The notes: generated from the letters alone by a model not told the origin. A DNA stretch of 20,869 bases from Candidatus Aenigmatarchaeota archaeon (GCA_016187365.1 JACPJX010000026.1:1-20869), one strand, 5' to 3'; counted from the first letter of the stretch, positions 1-7,819 are shown. Program-made: numbers and translations.

Positions 1-1
1 C

Positions 2-280
2 GGAAGGATGGGTTCCGGACTCACGGAGCAGCAGATGGAGGAACTGACAAAAGACCTCAAGCCGCTGATAATTTCAGAAGAGAACAAGATAGCGAAACTG
101 AAGCCGAAAATCGTCATAGAGGTCGGATACGAGGAGATACAGAAATCGCCGAAGTACCCTTCGGGATACGCGCTGCGCTTCCCCCGTCTTTTGCGCATAC
201 GCGACGACAAAAGACCAGAAGATGCTAACACGGTGAAAGATATAGAAAAACTGTTCAGGCAGCAGGGGAAGAAGCGCTAG
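2..280 (+). CDS. lig: ATP-dependent DNA ligase, C-terminal end (partial)
   Basis: The reading frame is open from the left edge of the window, so this is the tail of a longer gene. The residues GRMGSGLT, then VEVGY-like [12 protein letters not shown], then [17 protein letters not shown] and PEDA match the end of the OB-fold domain of archaeal/eukaryotic-type DNA ligase I, where the RFPR and RDDK motifs are typical. The family seals nicks during replication and repair using ATP. The ATG at position 8 is very probably an internal methionine rather than a start, because the conserved GSG(F/L)T element spans it. The stop overlaps the end of the convergent zinc-ribbon gene by four bases. Catalytic lysine and adenylation domain lie outside the window and cannot be checked. 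Confidence 0.88.
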   Translation, partial: GRMGSGLTEQQMEELTKDLKPLIISEENKIAKLKPKIVIEVGYEEIQKSPKYPSGYALRFPRLLRIRDDKRPEDANTVKDIEKLFRQQGKKR

Positions 281-402
281 AAAAATCTCCAGTCCTCGAC
301 CTTTGAGAATGACAATTGCGACTTGCACTTCGGGCATTCCCCGGGCATGGACTCAGCCTCGACGCGGTGGGCGCAGGTCATGCAGTGCCATAATGATGCC
401 AT
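277..402 (-). CDS. 41-residue rubredoxin-like zinc ribbon protein
   Basis: A very small gene begins 5 nt after the glmS stop and ends four bases inside the convergent DNA ligase gene. The protein opens [10 protein letters not shown] and carries two CxxC knuckles, C7-C10 and C23-C26, separated by 12 residues, with MPGECPKC around the second. This spacing, the aromatic just before the first pair and the Pro before the second pair resemble the rubredoxin-like ribbon found at the end of rubrerythrins and in tiny stand-alone archaeal zinc proteins. It probably binds one zinc (or iron) ion. It is likely co-transcribed with glmU-glmS. I cannot assign a function; the four cysteines and tight packing are what make it credible as a gene. 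Confidence 0.68.
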   Translation of the reverse strand: MASLWHCMTCAHRVEAESMPGECPKCKSQLSFSKVEDWRFF

Positions 403-407
403 GAAAA

Positions 408-2135
408 TCACACTACTGTGCAGCTCTTCGCCAAATTTCTTGGCTTGTCCACAGGCAATCTTTTCTCTTTTGCAACATGGTATGTGAGAAGCTGGCCGAC
501 AACCGTCGCCAGAATGGAGAACGATGCCTCATCTTCTGACGGAATTTTTATCGACTCGTAATCAAAACTGCTGTTTGATACAACTATGACGCGAGCGCCT
601 CTCGCCTCCACTTCCTTCGTATTGGAAATTATATGATTGTCGCCTTCTGGCATGAGGGATATTACAGGAGTTCCATTCTCAATCAAGGCAAGCGTGCCGT
701 GCTTGAGTTCGCCGCCCATCATGCCTTCCGCATGGATATATGCGATTTCCTTCAGTTTCAATGCGATTTCGCGCGCAACAGGATACGAGAAGCCGCGGCC
801 GATTATATAGATGTCGCGCACATTCTTCAGCGTTTCAGCCATGCCTTTTATTTTTTCTTCCTGTCGAAGCAGGCTGTTTATTTTATCAGGAATTTTCTCA
901 ATTCCATTCTCGTAGCCAAACAATGAGGCGAGATACGACAGCGCCACAACCTGATTCACAAATGTCTTTGTTGCGGCAACGCATACCTCCTGGCCGGCGC
1001 ATATGTTCACGGAGACGTTCGACATGCGCTGCACCGTGGAATAAGGCACGTTCACAAATGACGCTATTTTGACCCCTTCCCCCTTTATCCCGTGAAGCGC
1101 CTGAATGACATCCATAGTTTCGCCTGATTGCGTGACTGCTATAACAAGCGTTCTGTCGTCAAGAAGCGTGAAATTCCTGAACTCCGACGCGATTATGGCA
1201 TGCGATTCTATTCCTGCCTTGTTGAGGAAATACACTCCAAGCAGGGATGCATGATATGAAGTGCCTGCGGCCACGAAGACAACGCGCTTTGAGTCTTCTA
1301 TCATCTTCTTTAATTCATTCATCTTTTCCTTCTGCTCATATTTCATCGAATCGATGAGGCGCGCCGCGGCTTCGGGCTCCTCGTGGATTTCCTTCAGCAT
1401 GTAATGCTCATATTGCATTTTTCCGGATTCTTTTGATTCCCATTCAAACACCTGAATTTCTTTTGTCAGAGGAACCAATTGAGAATCATACTTGTAGAAT
1501 TTATAACCTCCGGCTGACACTTCAGCAAACTCGTCCTCGCTGAAGAATACAGCCTTATTTGTGCGGTTTGAAAACGCGTAGATGTCGCTTGCAAGAATGT
1601 TCATCCCATCGGCAATGCCAAGGACAAGGGGCGAGCCGCGCTTGAAAGTGTATATCATGTCATCGCCCTTCATTATGAGCAGGACCGCGAACTCGCCTTT
1701 TACCAATGCAAAGAATTTTTCAACGGCATGACGCATGTCGCATGTTTTCAATTCTTCCTCGAAGAAATGCGCTATGACCTCGCTGTCAGTCTCGCTCTTG
1801 AATTGATGACCTTTTGCAGCAAGCCATTCTTTCAGTTCCAGATAGTTGTCTATTATGCCGTTGTGGACTATGGTTATATTGCCGTCGCATGAGGAGTGCG
1901 GATGGGCATTCTCTTTAGTTACCTTCCCTGTTGTTGCCCATCTCGTGTGCGCTATCGCCTGCGTACATCTATTGTCTGAAACATGTCTAACTTCCCCGAC
2001 CTCCTTTTCAAAAAGCCCCGTGTCAGTCGCTATGCCGAACGAGTCATATCCCCTGTATTCAAGGCGCTTCAGCATTTTTATTACATCATTGCTCTCGAAT
2101 TCCTTCCTGCTCGCAATGCCGATTATTCCGCACAT
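408..2135 (-). CDS. glmS: glutamine--fructose-6-phosphate aminotransferase (isomerizing)
   Basis: The enzyme makes glucosamine-6-phosphate from fructose-6-phosphate and glutamine, the entry to UDP-GlcNAc. The chosen start gives MCGIIGIAS, leaving the catalytic Cys at the new N terminus after Met removal; a longer reading frame starting at 2213 would bury this Cys and is rejected. A GAGGT ribosome site sits about 9 nt upstream, inside the last codons of glmU. Visible parts: N-terminal class II glutaminase (HTRWATTG, HNGIIDN, ETDSEV), then two SIS sugar-isomerase domains (AAGTSYHA; SQSGET; EVCVAATKTF; GRGFSYPVA; EGMMGGELKHG) and the terminal DKPRNLAKS signature. At 575 residues it is slightly shorter than the roughly 600 usual. 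It lies 2 nt after the upstream glmU-like gene, so the two are an operon for amino-sugar nucleotide supply. Confidence 0.95.
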   Translation of the reverse strand: MCGIIGIASRKEFESNDVIKMLKRLEYRGYDSFGIATDTGLFEKEVGEVRHVSDNRCTQAIAHTRWATTGKVTKENAHPHSSCDGNITIVHNGIIDNYLELKEWLAAKGHQFKSETDSEVIAHFFEEELKTCDMRHAVEKFFALVKGEFAVLLIMKGDDMIYTFKRGSPLVLGIADGMNILASDIYAFSNRTNKAVFFSEDEFAEVSAGGYKFYKYDSQLVPLTKEIQVFEWESKESGKMQYEHYMLKEIHEEPEAAARLIDSMKYEQKEKMNELKKMIEDSKRVVFVAAGTSYHASLLGVYFLNKAGIESHAIIASEFRNFTLLDDRTLVIAVTQSGETMDVIQALHGIKGEGVKIASFVNVPYSTVQRMSNVSVNICAGQEVCVAATKTFVNQVVALSYLASLFGYENGIEKIPDKINSLLRQEEKIKGMAETLKNVRDIYIIGRGFSYPVAREIALKLKEIAYIHAEGMMGGELKHGTLALIENGTPVISLMPEGDNHIISNTKEVEARGARVIVVSNSSFDYESIKIPSEDEASFSILATVVGQLLTYHVAKEKRLPVDKPRNLAKSCTVV

Positions 2136-2137
2136 AA

Positions 2138-3268
2138 TTATAACCTCAGCGAAGGCTGTTTTGCCATATCTTCTTTTACAAGGAAACAGGGCGGTACCAT
2201 CATGCCGGGCCATATTTTTCTGCCGGGCATGAGCGTCACGTTGACGCCGATCTTCACGTTGTCGCCTATAATGCTTCCTAATTTGCGCCTGCCTGTCAAA
2301 ACTTTCTCGCCCTTTATGCCCATGCTCACTTCCCCGTCGTCAAGGCGCAAATTTGCGAATATGGTGCCTGCGCCTATGTTGCAGTTTTTGCCGATTACCG
2401 AATCGCCTACATAACTCAGGTGCGACACGTGCGAGTTCTCCATTATAACGGAGTTCTTGATTTCGACGGCGTTGCCTATCCTGCATCCGGCTCCTATGGA
2501 TGAGAATTTCCTTATGTAGCAGTTCGGGCCTATGACGGTGTTGCCGCCTATGGCAACAGGATCCTCAATGAACGCGCCCGGACGTATCTCTGCGCTTTCA
2601 GATATGATGCTGCCTGTTTCCTGAAGCACCTTGGCGTTGGCGTCGAGGATGTCCCACGGATGGGATACGGTCTGCCATCCTTCCACCTCAACGGCGTCAA
2701 AATACACCCCGTCTTTTACAGCCAGATTGATGCTGTCTGTCAGTTCGTATTCGCCGCGGCCGGAAGGATCAATTTTTTTCAGATATTTGAATATACGCTC
2801 GTCCAGCCTGTACATGCCGCAATTGACCATCCCCTTGCCGGAGGGATGCTTTTCGAGTATCTTGCTGATTTTTTCGCCTTCCGTTTCAACCGAGCCGAAC
2901 ATCTCCGGGGTTTCATGTTTTGAGACAGCAATTCCACACCCTTTTGATCCGACAAATTTCCTTATGTCTTCCCCCGAGAACAGGTCGTCGCCGTTCACGA
3001 CTACGAAATCGCCGTCAACCGAGCCTTTTGCCGAAAGGAGCGCGTCTGCAGTGCCTTTCGGCTCTTCCTGAAAAACTATTTCACGGCCGCTGAAGTGTTC
3101 CAGAATGTCCGTCTGGTCTCTCCTTGCCACGATTATGGCGTCGCCGAATCCGGACGCAATCCAGTGGAGAAGCGGTTTGTTTGCCACGGATATCATGCCT
3201 TTCGACCTTCCCAGAGTGAGGGGCTCGAGGCGCGTTCCGAGGCCGGCTGCAAGAATGACGGCTCTCAT
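2138..3268 (-). CDS. glmU: GlmU-like sugar-1-phosphate nucleotidyltransferase / acyltransferase
   Basis: The N-terminal half is a nucleotidyltransferase fold: MRAVILAAGLGTRLEPLT near the start, then FVVVNGDDLF at the metal/nucleotide site. The C-terminal part is a left-handed beta helix of hexapeptide repeats (IGGNTVIGPNC, IGKNCNIGAGTIFANLR, IGDNVKIGVNV) ending with MPGRKIWPG, as in archaeal bifunctional proteins that make UDP-GlcNAc or dTDP-sugars. Three in-frame ATGs lie at 3283, 3274 and 3268. I chose 3268 because it begins directly at the beta strand and lies about 25 nt from a TATA-like box (TATTTAAG, minus strand), which suggests a leaderless transcript. The protein is then 376 residues, near the family norm. 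The usual PK of the signature loop reads SK here. It is followed at once by glmS, so the pathway order is clear. Confidence 0.88.
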   Translation of the reverse strand: MRAVILAAGLGTRLEPLTLGRSKGMISVANKPLLHWIASGFGDAIIVARRDQTDILEHFSGREIVFQEEPKGTADALLSAKGSVDGDFVVVNGDDLFSGEDIRKFVGSKGCGIAVSKHETPEMFGSVETEGEKISKILEKHPSGKGMVNCGMYRLDERIFKYLKKIDPSGRGEYELTDSINLAVKDGVYFDAVEVEGWQTVSHPWDILDANAKVLQETGSIISESAEIRPGAFIEDPVAIGGNTVIGPNCYIRKFSSIGAGCRIGNAVEIKNSVIMENSHVSHLSYVGDSVIGKNCNIGAGTIFANLRLDDGEVSMGIKGEKVLTGRRKLGSIIGDNVKIGVNVTLMPGRKIWPGMMVPPCFLVKEDMAKQPSLRL

Positions 3269-3360
3269 CTCCATACTCTTCATGGAAGGCTTAAATACTG
3301 TTATTAATAATTTTATAATAATACTATAAAAAAAATTATAACATAAAGGCGGCGCGGGCA
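3269..3360. promoter_or_regulatory. divergent promoter region between glmU and the HTH/S-layer gene
   Basis: This AT-rich stretch separates two divergent genes. On the minus strand TATTTAAG at about 3289-3297 lies 21-29 nt from the 3268 ATG. On the plus strand TATAAAAAA at about 3335-3343 lies ahead of the 3361 ATG, with a weak AGGCGG just before that ATG. The boxes are assigned by eye, and no transcription start is known. Confidence 0.5.
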
Positions 3361-4248
3361 ATGTATGTCGTAAAAGATGACGATGAGAGGACACTGCTTC
3401 TTCCGGCAAAGGAACTCCACCTGTCAAAAGGGGTGGAACTCAGGATTCTTAACCTACTTTCGAAGAAGCCCTCGTACCCGAAGGACATAGCGAAAAGACT
3501 TAACCTACACGAGCAGAAGATCTACTATCATTTCAGGCAACTGGAGAAGAAAGGCTTCGTAAAAGTGGTCGGAAAAGAGGAGAAAGGCGCCGCGTTCGCG
3601 AAGATATATGCGCTGGAGAAGCCGGCGTTCTTCATGCGGTTCGCCGAATACGAGGCGGCGGAGCGCATACCGAAGGGCAATTCTTTTCTGGAGCCCTTCA
3701 TAACAAACGGGACGATGAACGCAAAAATCGTCATCGGCTCCTCGGATCCCCACGGGCCCGAGAGGGCGAGATCAAGGGACGCCGCATATGCAGTGGAGCT
3801 TGGCATGTTCCTCGGCACGTTCCTCGTGAAAAAGGATTCCATGAATGTGCACCACGACGTGGACCTGCACGAGCATGAACTCAAAGACAATCTCATAATC
3901 ATAGGCGGCCCTGTCACGAATCGCGTGGCGCGCATGCTGAACGCAAAAATGCCGGTGAATTTCGACAGGAAGAAGAACGTCTATTCCAGTTTGAGCGAAC
4001 GCACATATTATCTTGATGAAACCGGAATCATAGTGAAGATGCCTAACCCCTTTGACGAGGCAAAGACGGTGCTGTGGCTTGCCGGCAAGCGGTACATGGG
4101 AACAAGGGCGGCAGTAATCGCCGCTGTCCGGCACATGAACGAGCTTGAAAGGGGCAATGCAAAGAACCCAAAGATATTTGCGAAAGTCGTGGAAGGCCTG
4201 GACGAGGACGGCGACGGCGCCGCCGATGCCGTGCAGTTCATGGAGTAG
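3361..4248 (+). CDS. winged-helix regulator fused to an S-layer-type C-terminal domain
   Basis: Residues about 20-70 form an ArsR-like winged helix: LSKGVELRILNLLSKKP, then DIAKRLNLHEQKIYYHF and LEKKGFVKVV. The rest resembles the C-terminal region of archaeal S-layer proteins: a middle DNLIIIGGPVTNRVARMLN element, a YYLDETGIIVKMPNPF strand pair, LAGKRYMGTRAAVIA, and a final VVEGLDEDGDGAADAV segment with the DxDxDG pattern of calcium-binding loops. There is no signal peptide or membrane helix, so the protein should stay in the cytoplasm despite the surface-layer similarity. Residues 110-180 include HHDVDLHEHE, a His/Asp cluster that could bind metal. It may regulate envelope genes or act on DNA in response to a ligand; this is inference. 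The start is the first ATG after the divergent promoter. Confidence 0.72.
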   Translation: MYVVKDDDERTLLLPAKELHLSKGVELRILNLLSKKPSYPKDIAKRLNLHEQKIYYHFRQLEKKGFVKVVGKEEKGAAFAKIYALEKPAFFMRFAEYEAAERIPKGNSFLEPFITNGTMNAKIVIGSSDPHGPERARSRDAAYAVELGMFLGTFLVKKDSMNVHHDVDLHEHELKDNLIIIGGPVTNRVARMLNAKMPVNFDRKKNVYSSLSERTYYLDETGIIVKMPNPFDEAKTVLWLAGKRYMGTRAAVIAAVRHMNELERGNAKNPKIFAKVVEGLDEDGDGAADAVQFME

Positions 4249-4297
4249 CTTTAAATAGTTTAATATATAGTTTAACTTATTAAATATGTGGTTAAAT
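4249..4297 (+). promoter_or_regulatory. promoter of the vapBC pair
   Basis: The 49 nt between genes are almost pure A/T. TTTAAATAG and TTTAATATA sit 30-46 nt before the ATG at 4298, fitting a leaderless archaeal promoter. An in-frame ATG at 4286 is less likely because the conserved AbrB fold begins with AKTFVK. Confidence 0.5.
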
Positions 4298-4498
4298 ATG
4301 GCAAAGACATTCGTAAAAACAAAGGCAATTGGAGGTTCAGTAGCCGTCATCATACCCAATGAATTGGTAAAAGAGGAGCAAATAAAGCCGAACGAGGTGA
4401 TAGAAATAGAAGTCAAAAAAAGGAAGGCAGTAGGATTCGGAATGTTCAAAGGCATGCGCTCCTTCTCGAAGGAGGACGAATTTGATGACAAAAGATGA
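4298..4498 (+). CDS. vapB: VapB-type antitoxin, AbrB/MazE-like
   Basis: This is a 66-residue protein with the swapped-hairpin AbrB pattern: KTKAIGGSVAVIIPNELV followed by IKPNEVIEIEV. Such proteins dimerise, bind their own promoter and neutralise the partner toxin through a C-terminal tail, here GFGMFKGMRSFSKEDEF. It overlaps the downstream PIN-domain gene by 14 nt, the normal arrangement of a type II toxin-antitoxin pair. The region is richer in A and T than its neighbours and uses more AAA/ATA codons, which suggests recent acquisition. No second DNA-binding domain is present. Confidence 0.85.
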   Translation: MAKTFVKTKAIGGSVAVIIPNELVKEEQIKPNEVIEIEVKKRKAVGFGMFKGMRSFSKEDEFDDKR

Positions 4499-5015
4499 TT
4501 ATATACTGGACTCCTATGCCTGGATAGAGTTCTTCAAAGGAGAAACTCAGGGTGAAAAAATCAAAGCTTTAGTGGATGAGCCAAAAAACCAGATATACAC
4601 AAATGCCGTAAATATCGCAGAAATTATGAGTATAACATTAAGAGAGAAAAGAGATACTGCAAAAGCAATGGAGTCTATAATATCCAATTCTAAGATTATA
4701 CGAGTGGACGGAGAGTTTGCAAAAGAAGCCGGAGAATTGCATGCAGAGATGAAATCAAATAACAGAAATTTTTCTTATGGAGATGCCTTTGCATTATTAA
4801 CTGCAAGAAAATTAGACGCTAAAATTGTCACAGGCGACCCTGATTTCAGAGGCATAAAAAATGTTATTATGATTAATGATAGATTAGAGTCAATCGAAAA
4901 GCCAAAAAGGCCCCTCAGGGATTTTTTAGGGGCATTAGGGGAAAGCGAGGAAGAGGCCGAGGAAATGAAAAAGAAAATAAAGGAATCCCGTGAAAGATCT
5001 TCGAAATCAGAATAA
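4485..5015 (+). CDS. vapC: VapC-type PIN-domain ribonuclease toxin
   Basis: The PIN fold is clear: YILDSYAWIEFF supplies the first acidic residue (D9), NIAEIMS the second (E46), and NFSYGDAFALLTARKLDAKIVTGDPDF the third and fourth (D100, D118). The family cleaves RNA in a metal-dependent way, often tRNA or rRNA, and is held in check by VapB. The ATG at 4485 is preceded by GGAGG with 9 nt spacing, all inside vapB; a TTG three bases earlier is less likely. After residue 140 there is a highly charged, helix-forming tail rich in Glu and Lys that is not part of the catalytic fold. The gene ends 12 nt from the convergent tfb gene. Confidence 0.87.
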   Translation: MTKDDYILDSYAWIEFFKGETQGEKIKALVDEPKNQIYTNAVNIAEIMSITLREKRDTAKAMESIISNSKIIRVDGEFAKEAGELHAEMKSNNRNFSYGDAFALLTARKLDAKIVTGDPDFRGIKNVIMINDRLESIEKPKRPLRDFLGALGESEEEAEEMKKKIKESRERSSKSE

Positions 5016-5027
5016 TAATTACAAAAA

Positions 5028-5951
5028 CTATCCCTTGAGCTCGTCTTCGCGGGCCTTCTTCTCGACTTCTTCCTCTATGTCGAGCGCCTCGGCCATCTCC
5101 TTGTACCTGTTGCGTATGGTGACCTCGGTCACGCCCACGACGTCGGCGACCTCCCTCTGGGTCTTGCGCTCGCCCTCGAGCACGCTCGCTATGTAAATAG
5201 CAGCGGCCGCGCATCCGCAGGGTCCCTTGCCGGAAATTATGTCCTTTTCCTTCGCTGTTTTTAGTATTTTTATCGCCCTCATCTGCGTCCTGTCAGAAAG
5301 CTTCAGCATCGAGGAAAAGCGCGGAATATAAGTCTCGGCCCTGGCAGGCAATATCCTTATGTCTAGTTTTCTTGAAATGTACCTGTAGGTACGGCCTAGT
5401 TCACGTTTGCCTATGCCAGATGCCTGAGAAATCTCAGTTAATGTCCTTGGAGTCTCGTACTCACTGGACAGAGAGTATACAAGCGCGGCTATAATGGACT
5501 CTATGCTGCGGCCCCTTACAAGGCCCTTCTGCAGGGCCTTCTCGTAGAGCTTTGCCACCTCTTCGTGGAGCGTCTTCGGGAGTCCCAGGTATGAAATGAG
5601 ACGCTGCAGTTCCGAAAGCGCGAACGACATGTTCCTGTCCTTCGAGGTCAGGAGGCGCTTCTGCCACTTGCGTATGCGGAAGAACTGCGACCTTTTCTTT
5701 GCAGGCACCTTGAACAATTCGGTGGAGCCCTTGCCTATTTCAGTGGTAAGGCCCTTGTCGTGGCGCTTGTGCGTCAGAGGGGCGCCTGTCCTTGTGCGCT
5801 TGACCTTCTGGTCGTGGTCGAAGGCGCGCCAGTCCTGCCCCGTGTCGACCATGCTGTGCTGGAGCACGATGCCGCACTTTGCGCACACCTTCTCAGCCTT
5901 CTCAGGGTCGTTATAGAAATGCTTGGAGCCGCATTCGGGACATTTTTCCAT
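5028..5951 (-). CDS. tfb: transcription initiation factor IIB (TFB)
   Basis: TFB bridges the TATA-box complex and RNA polymerase. The N-terminal zinc ribbon is visible as C4-P-E-C7 and C23-A-K-C26, followed by the B-reader/linker region with TGQDWRAF and GAPLTHKRHDKGLTTEIG. Two cyclin folds follow: LPKTLHEEVAKLYEKAL with RGRSIESIIAALVY, and SGKGPCGCAAAAIYIAS ending in a helix-turn-helix TQREVADVVGVTEVTIRNRY that reads the BRE. The start at 5951 puts the ribbon at the very N terminus; a GTG at 5963 is less likely. With 307 residues it is full length. It is preceded by an AT-rich leader and read alone on the minus strand. It is one of the strongest proofs that the window is archaeal. Confidence 0.97.
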   Translation of the reverse strand: MEKCPECGSKHFYNDPEKAEKVCAKCGIVLQHSMVDTGQDWRAFDHDQKVKRTRTGAPLTHKRHDKGLTTEIGKGSTELFKVPAKKRSQFFRIRKWQKRLLTSKDRNMSFALSELQRLISYLGLPKTLHEEVAKLYEKALQKGLVRGRSIESIIAALVYSLSSEYETPRTLTEISQASGIGKRELGRTYRYISRKLDIRILPARAETYIPRFSSMLKLSDRTQMRAIKILKTAKEKDIISGKGPCGCAAAAIYIASVLEGERKTQREVADVVGVTEVTIRNRYKEMAEALDIEEEVEKKAREDELKG

Positions 5952-6120
5952 GCCACACCACACTCAAATTATTTTACTACTTTATTAAGATGACATCTTT
6001 GCAAAGCGCCTGAATCCATACTTATACCGAAAGATATTTAAAGGTTTTGGTGTTTATAAAGGGAAGATTTATAAAGGTGACGCTCCCTTGATTTAAGACT
6101 GTTTTGAAGGATGTTTTCCT
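5952..6120. promoter_or_regulatory. intergenic promoter region with three TATA-like repeats
   Basis: Three similar boxes follow on the plus strand: ATTTAAAGG at 6035-6043, TTTATAAAGG at 6053-6062 and TTTATAAAGG at 6068-6077, spaced 15-18 nt. They precede the flippase gene at 6121, which has a GAAGGATG sequence (6106-6113) as a possible ribosome site. A weak stem pairs 6059-6064 with 6084-6089. AT-rich sequence near 5966-5990 should hold the tfb promoter on the other strand. Confidence 0.45.
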
Positions 6121-7071
6121 ATGTTGAAAACTTCCGCCCTTCTGGCTCTCGGCGCCGCCATAATATTTGCCATAGCGGGGTATTTCGGCTTCCCTGAAAT
6201 AGCCCGCTCGGTCGCGAACGCGAGCCCCGTATACATAGCAGGGGCTATAATATTGCAGGCTGCGACACTGCTCCTGCTTGCGGCGAGGCTCGTCATCATC
6301 TCGAGGCCGCAGGGCTGCATAGGATTTTTCACGGCATTCAAGGTGACCATGTACGGGATGGTCATGAACCTTCTGACGCCGGTGGCGAAGATAGGCGGCG
6401 AGCCCCTGAAGATATACATGCTCCGCAGGAATTTCCAGACATCCAGGGCCTCGGCAATCGTCTCCCTCGACACGATGACCGAGATAGTCGCCTCTTTTGC
6501 CGCAGTTCTTCTGATATTCCTCATATTCATCAAGTTCCTGCCAGGCGCCCTGTTCGCGTACTTCATCGTCTTTTTTGCCGTGGCGATCGCCGCGCTTGCC
6601 TTTGTATTCAAGCTCTTCACGGATTTCTCGTGGCTGAACAGTTTCATCGGATGGTTCACCGGAAAGATTTCAAAATATAAAAAAGTCAGCAATATCGACT
6701 ACGCCAGGGCATTCCAGACAACATTCTCCAGCCTGATAAAGCAGAAGAGGGCGATGGCAGGCGCATTCTCCCTTTCGTTTGCCGTCAAGATCGCTGAATT
6801 CGCGAGGATGTGGCTCGTCTTCCTTGCATTGGGCACGGTGCTGCCCCTTGATGTAGTGCTTATCCTGTGGGCGGTCCTGCTCATACTTTCCATGGTTCCG
6901 TGGCTTCCCGGCGGCCTCGGGCTGGTGGAGTTCGGCGGCATCTCCGCCTTCATCATGTTCGGCGTGCCGAGCAGCATTGCCGCGTCCGGCATGCTGATAG
7001 ATAGGTTTATCTCATTCTGGCTTATACTAATAGCAGGAGCAGTGCTGCTCGGTGTGAGGGGGAAGAAATGA
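6121..7071 (+). CDS. flippase-like polytopic membrane protein (LPG synthase TM family)
   Basis: The protein has about eight hydrophobic segments across 316 residues. Family signatures are LTPVAKIGGEPLKIYMLRR near residue 90-105, PWLPGGLGLVEFGGISAF near 260-280 and a late DRFISFW. They match the UPF0104 / lysylphosphatidylglycerol-synthase transmembrane family (YbhN, AglD-like), whose stand-alone members are thought to move lipid-linked compounds across membranes or assist lipid modification. No soluble catalytic domain is attached. It should sit in the cytoplasmic membrane. Its stop codon overlaps the histone start as ATGA, so the two are translationally coupled. The start is the first ATG in frame; an out-of-frame ATG sits 10 nt upstream. 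Confidence 0.85.
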   Translation: MLKTSALLALGAAIIFAIAGYFGFPEIARSVANASPVYIAGAIILQAATLLLLAARLVIISRPQGCIGFFTAFKVTMYGMVMNLLTPVAKIGGEPLKIYMLRRNFQTSRASAIVSLDTMTEIVASFAAVLLIFLIFIKFLPGALFAYFIVFFAVAIAALAFVFKLFTDFSWLNSFIGWFTGKISKYKKVSNIDYARAFQTTFSSLIKQKRAMAGAFSLSFAVKIAEFARMWLVFLALGTVLPLDVVLILWAVLLILSMVPWLPGGLGLVEFGGISAFIMFGVPSSIAASGMLIDRFISFWLILIAGAVLLGVRGKK

Positions 7072-7274
7072 TATCTATTTTATCTCTGGAAAGGATGGCG
7101 AAGAAAGTTGGCATACGCCGCATATCCAAGGACGCGCTGGAGGAGATGCGAGAAATACTGACAGAGGAAGGCATGCATGTCGCCGAGCGCGCCGTAAAGC
7201 TCAGTTTGCACGCCAGAAGAAGGACGGTGATGAAGGAGGACGTTGAACTGGCGGCGGGAAGAAAGCAGGAATAG
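7068..7274 (+). CDS. archaeal histone
   Basis: At 68 residues this is the normal length for a single histone fold. The three helices can be read as SLERMAKKVG, then KDALEEMREILTEEGMHVAERAVKLSLHA, then MKEDVELAAG, joined by loops GIRRIS and RRRTV. The RRIS loop supplies the arginine that enters the DNA minor groove, and RRRT is the second DNA-contact loop, so DNA binding should be intact. The usual proline-rich N terminus (LPIAPV) reads ISILSL. No N- or C-terminal tail of note is present. The start overlaps the preceding membrane-protein stop (ATGA), an unusual partner for a chromatin protein; no independent promoter is obvious. Confidence 0.9.
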   Translation: MISILSLERMAKKVGIRRISKDALEEMREILTEEGMHVAERAVKLSLHARRRTVMKEDVELAAGRKQE

Positions 7275-7330
7275 GCGTCTATTTCTTTGAATGGACGTAA
7301 GACGGTGCTCGGGACAACCGCGAAAATCTG

Positions 7331-7377
7331 CAGAGAACGGAGTTCCCTGAGACCTTGATGGAATCAAAGATTCCATC
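7331..7377. repeat. two short hairpins in the aIF5A leader
   Basis: Arms 7331-7338 and 7342-7349 pair around a GGA loop with one mismatch. Arms 7357-7365 and 7369-7377 pair perfectly over nine bases around an AAA loop. They lie between the histone stop and the aIF5A ribosome site. The first shares the CAGAGAAC/GTTC arm and the preceding TCTG with hairpins at 10986 and 16720, so it looks like a member of the same family. Confidence 0.6.
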
Positions 7378-7429
7378 CAAGAAATCTATTTATTCGGCCA
7401 AAGGCAAGAATCATAAGGAGTTCTTTGGC

Positions 7430-7819
7430 ATGGAGAAGAAGCAGACCGAAATCAAGAATTTGAAGCCGGGAAACTTTGTCCTGATTGACGACATACCGAT
7501 GAAGGTGGACAAGCTGCAGACATCGAAGTCGGGAAAGCACGGCGCCGCGAAGGCAAGGCTCTTTGCATCCGGGCTTTTCGACGACGTCAAGAAGATAATA
7601 GTGAAGCCCGGCGACTCGAGGATGGACGTCCCGGTGGTAGAAAAGAGGAGCTGCCAGGTGGTCGCCCTGGTGGGGGAAGGCGCCCAGCTCATGGACCTCG
7701 AGGACTACTCGATGTCCGAACTAAGGATACCGGAAGAGCTGAAAGGCGCTCTGACAGAGGGTGACGAGGTCATCACGTGGCGCTTCGGCAATTACTCTAT
7801 GATAAAGAGCAAGAAGTGA
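7430..7819 (+). CDS. eif5A: translation initiation factor aIF5A
   Basis: The factor binds the ribosome and helps peptide-bond formation at difficult sequences. The N-terminal SH3-like domain holds the hypusine loop TSKSGKHGAAKARL, in which K36 is the lysine modified by deoxyhypusine synthase. The second, OB-fold domain starts near VPVVEKRSCQVVAL and runs to the end. I chose the ATG at 7430 because AAGGAG lies 9 nt upstream and the length becomes 130 residues, the archaeal norm; an open frame extending to 7355 would add 25 residues derived from the hairpin leader. The next gene follows after 31 nt. Confidence 0.96.
   Translation: MEKKQTEIKNLKPGNFVLIDDIPMKVDKLQTSKSGKHGAAKARLFASGLFDDVKKIIVKPGDSRMDVPVVEKRSCQVVALVGEGAQLMDLEDYSMSELRIPEELKGALTEGDEVITWRFGNYSMIKSKK

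Noticed and set aside
2136..2213. A longer glmS start at 2213
   Set aside because: It would bury the catalytic Cys that must be N-terminal, and the MCGIIG start has a good ribosome site.
3772..4491. Minus-strand open frame opposite the HTH/S-layer gene
   Set aside because: No recognisable motif and it lies fully antisense to two supported genes.
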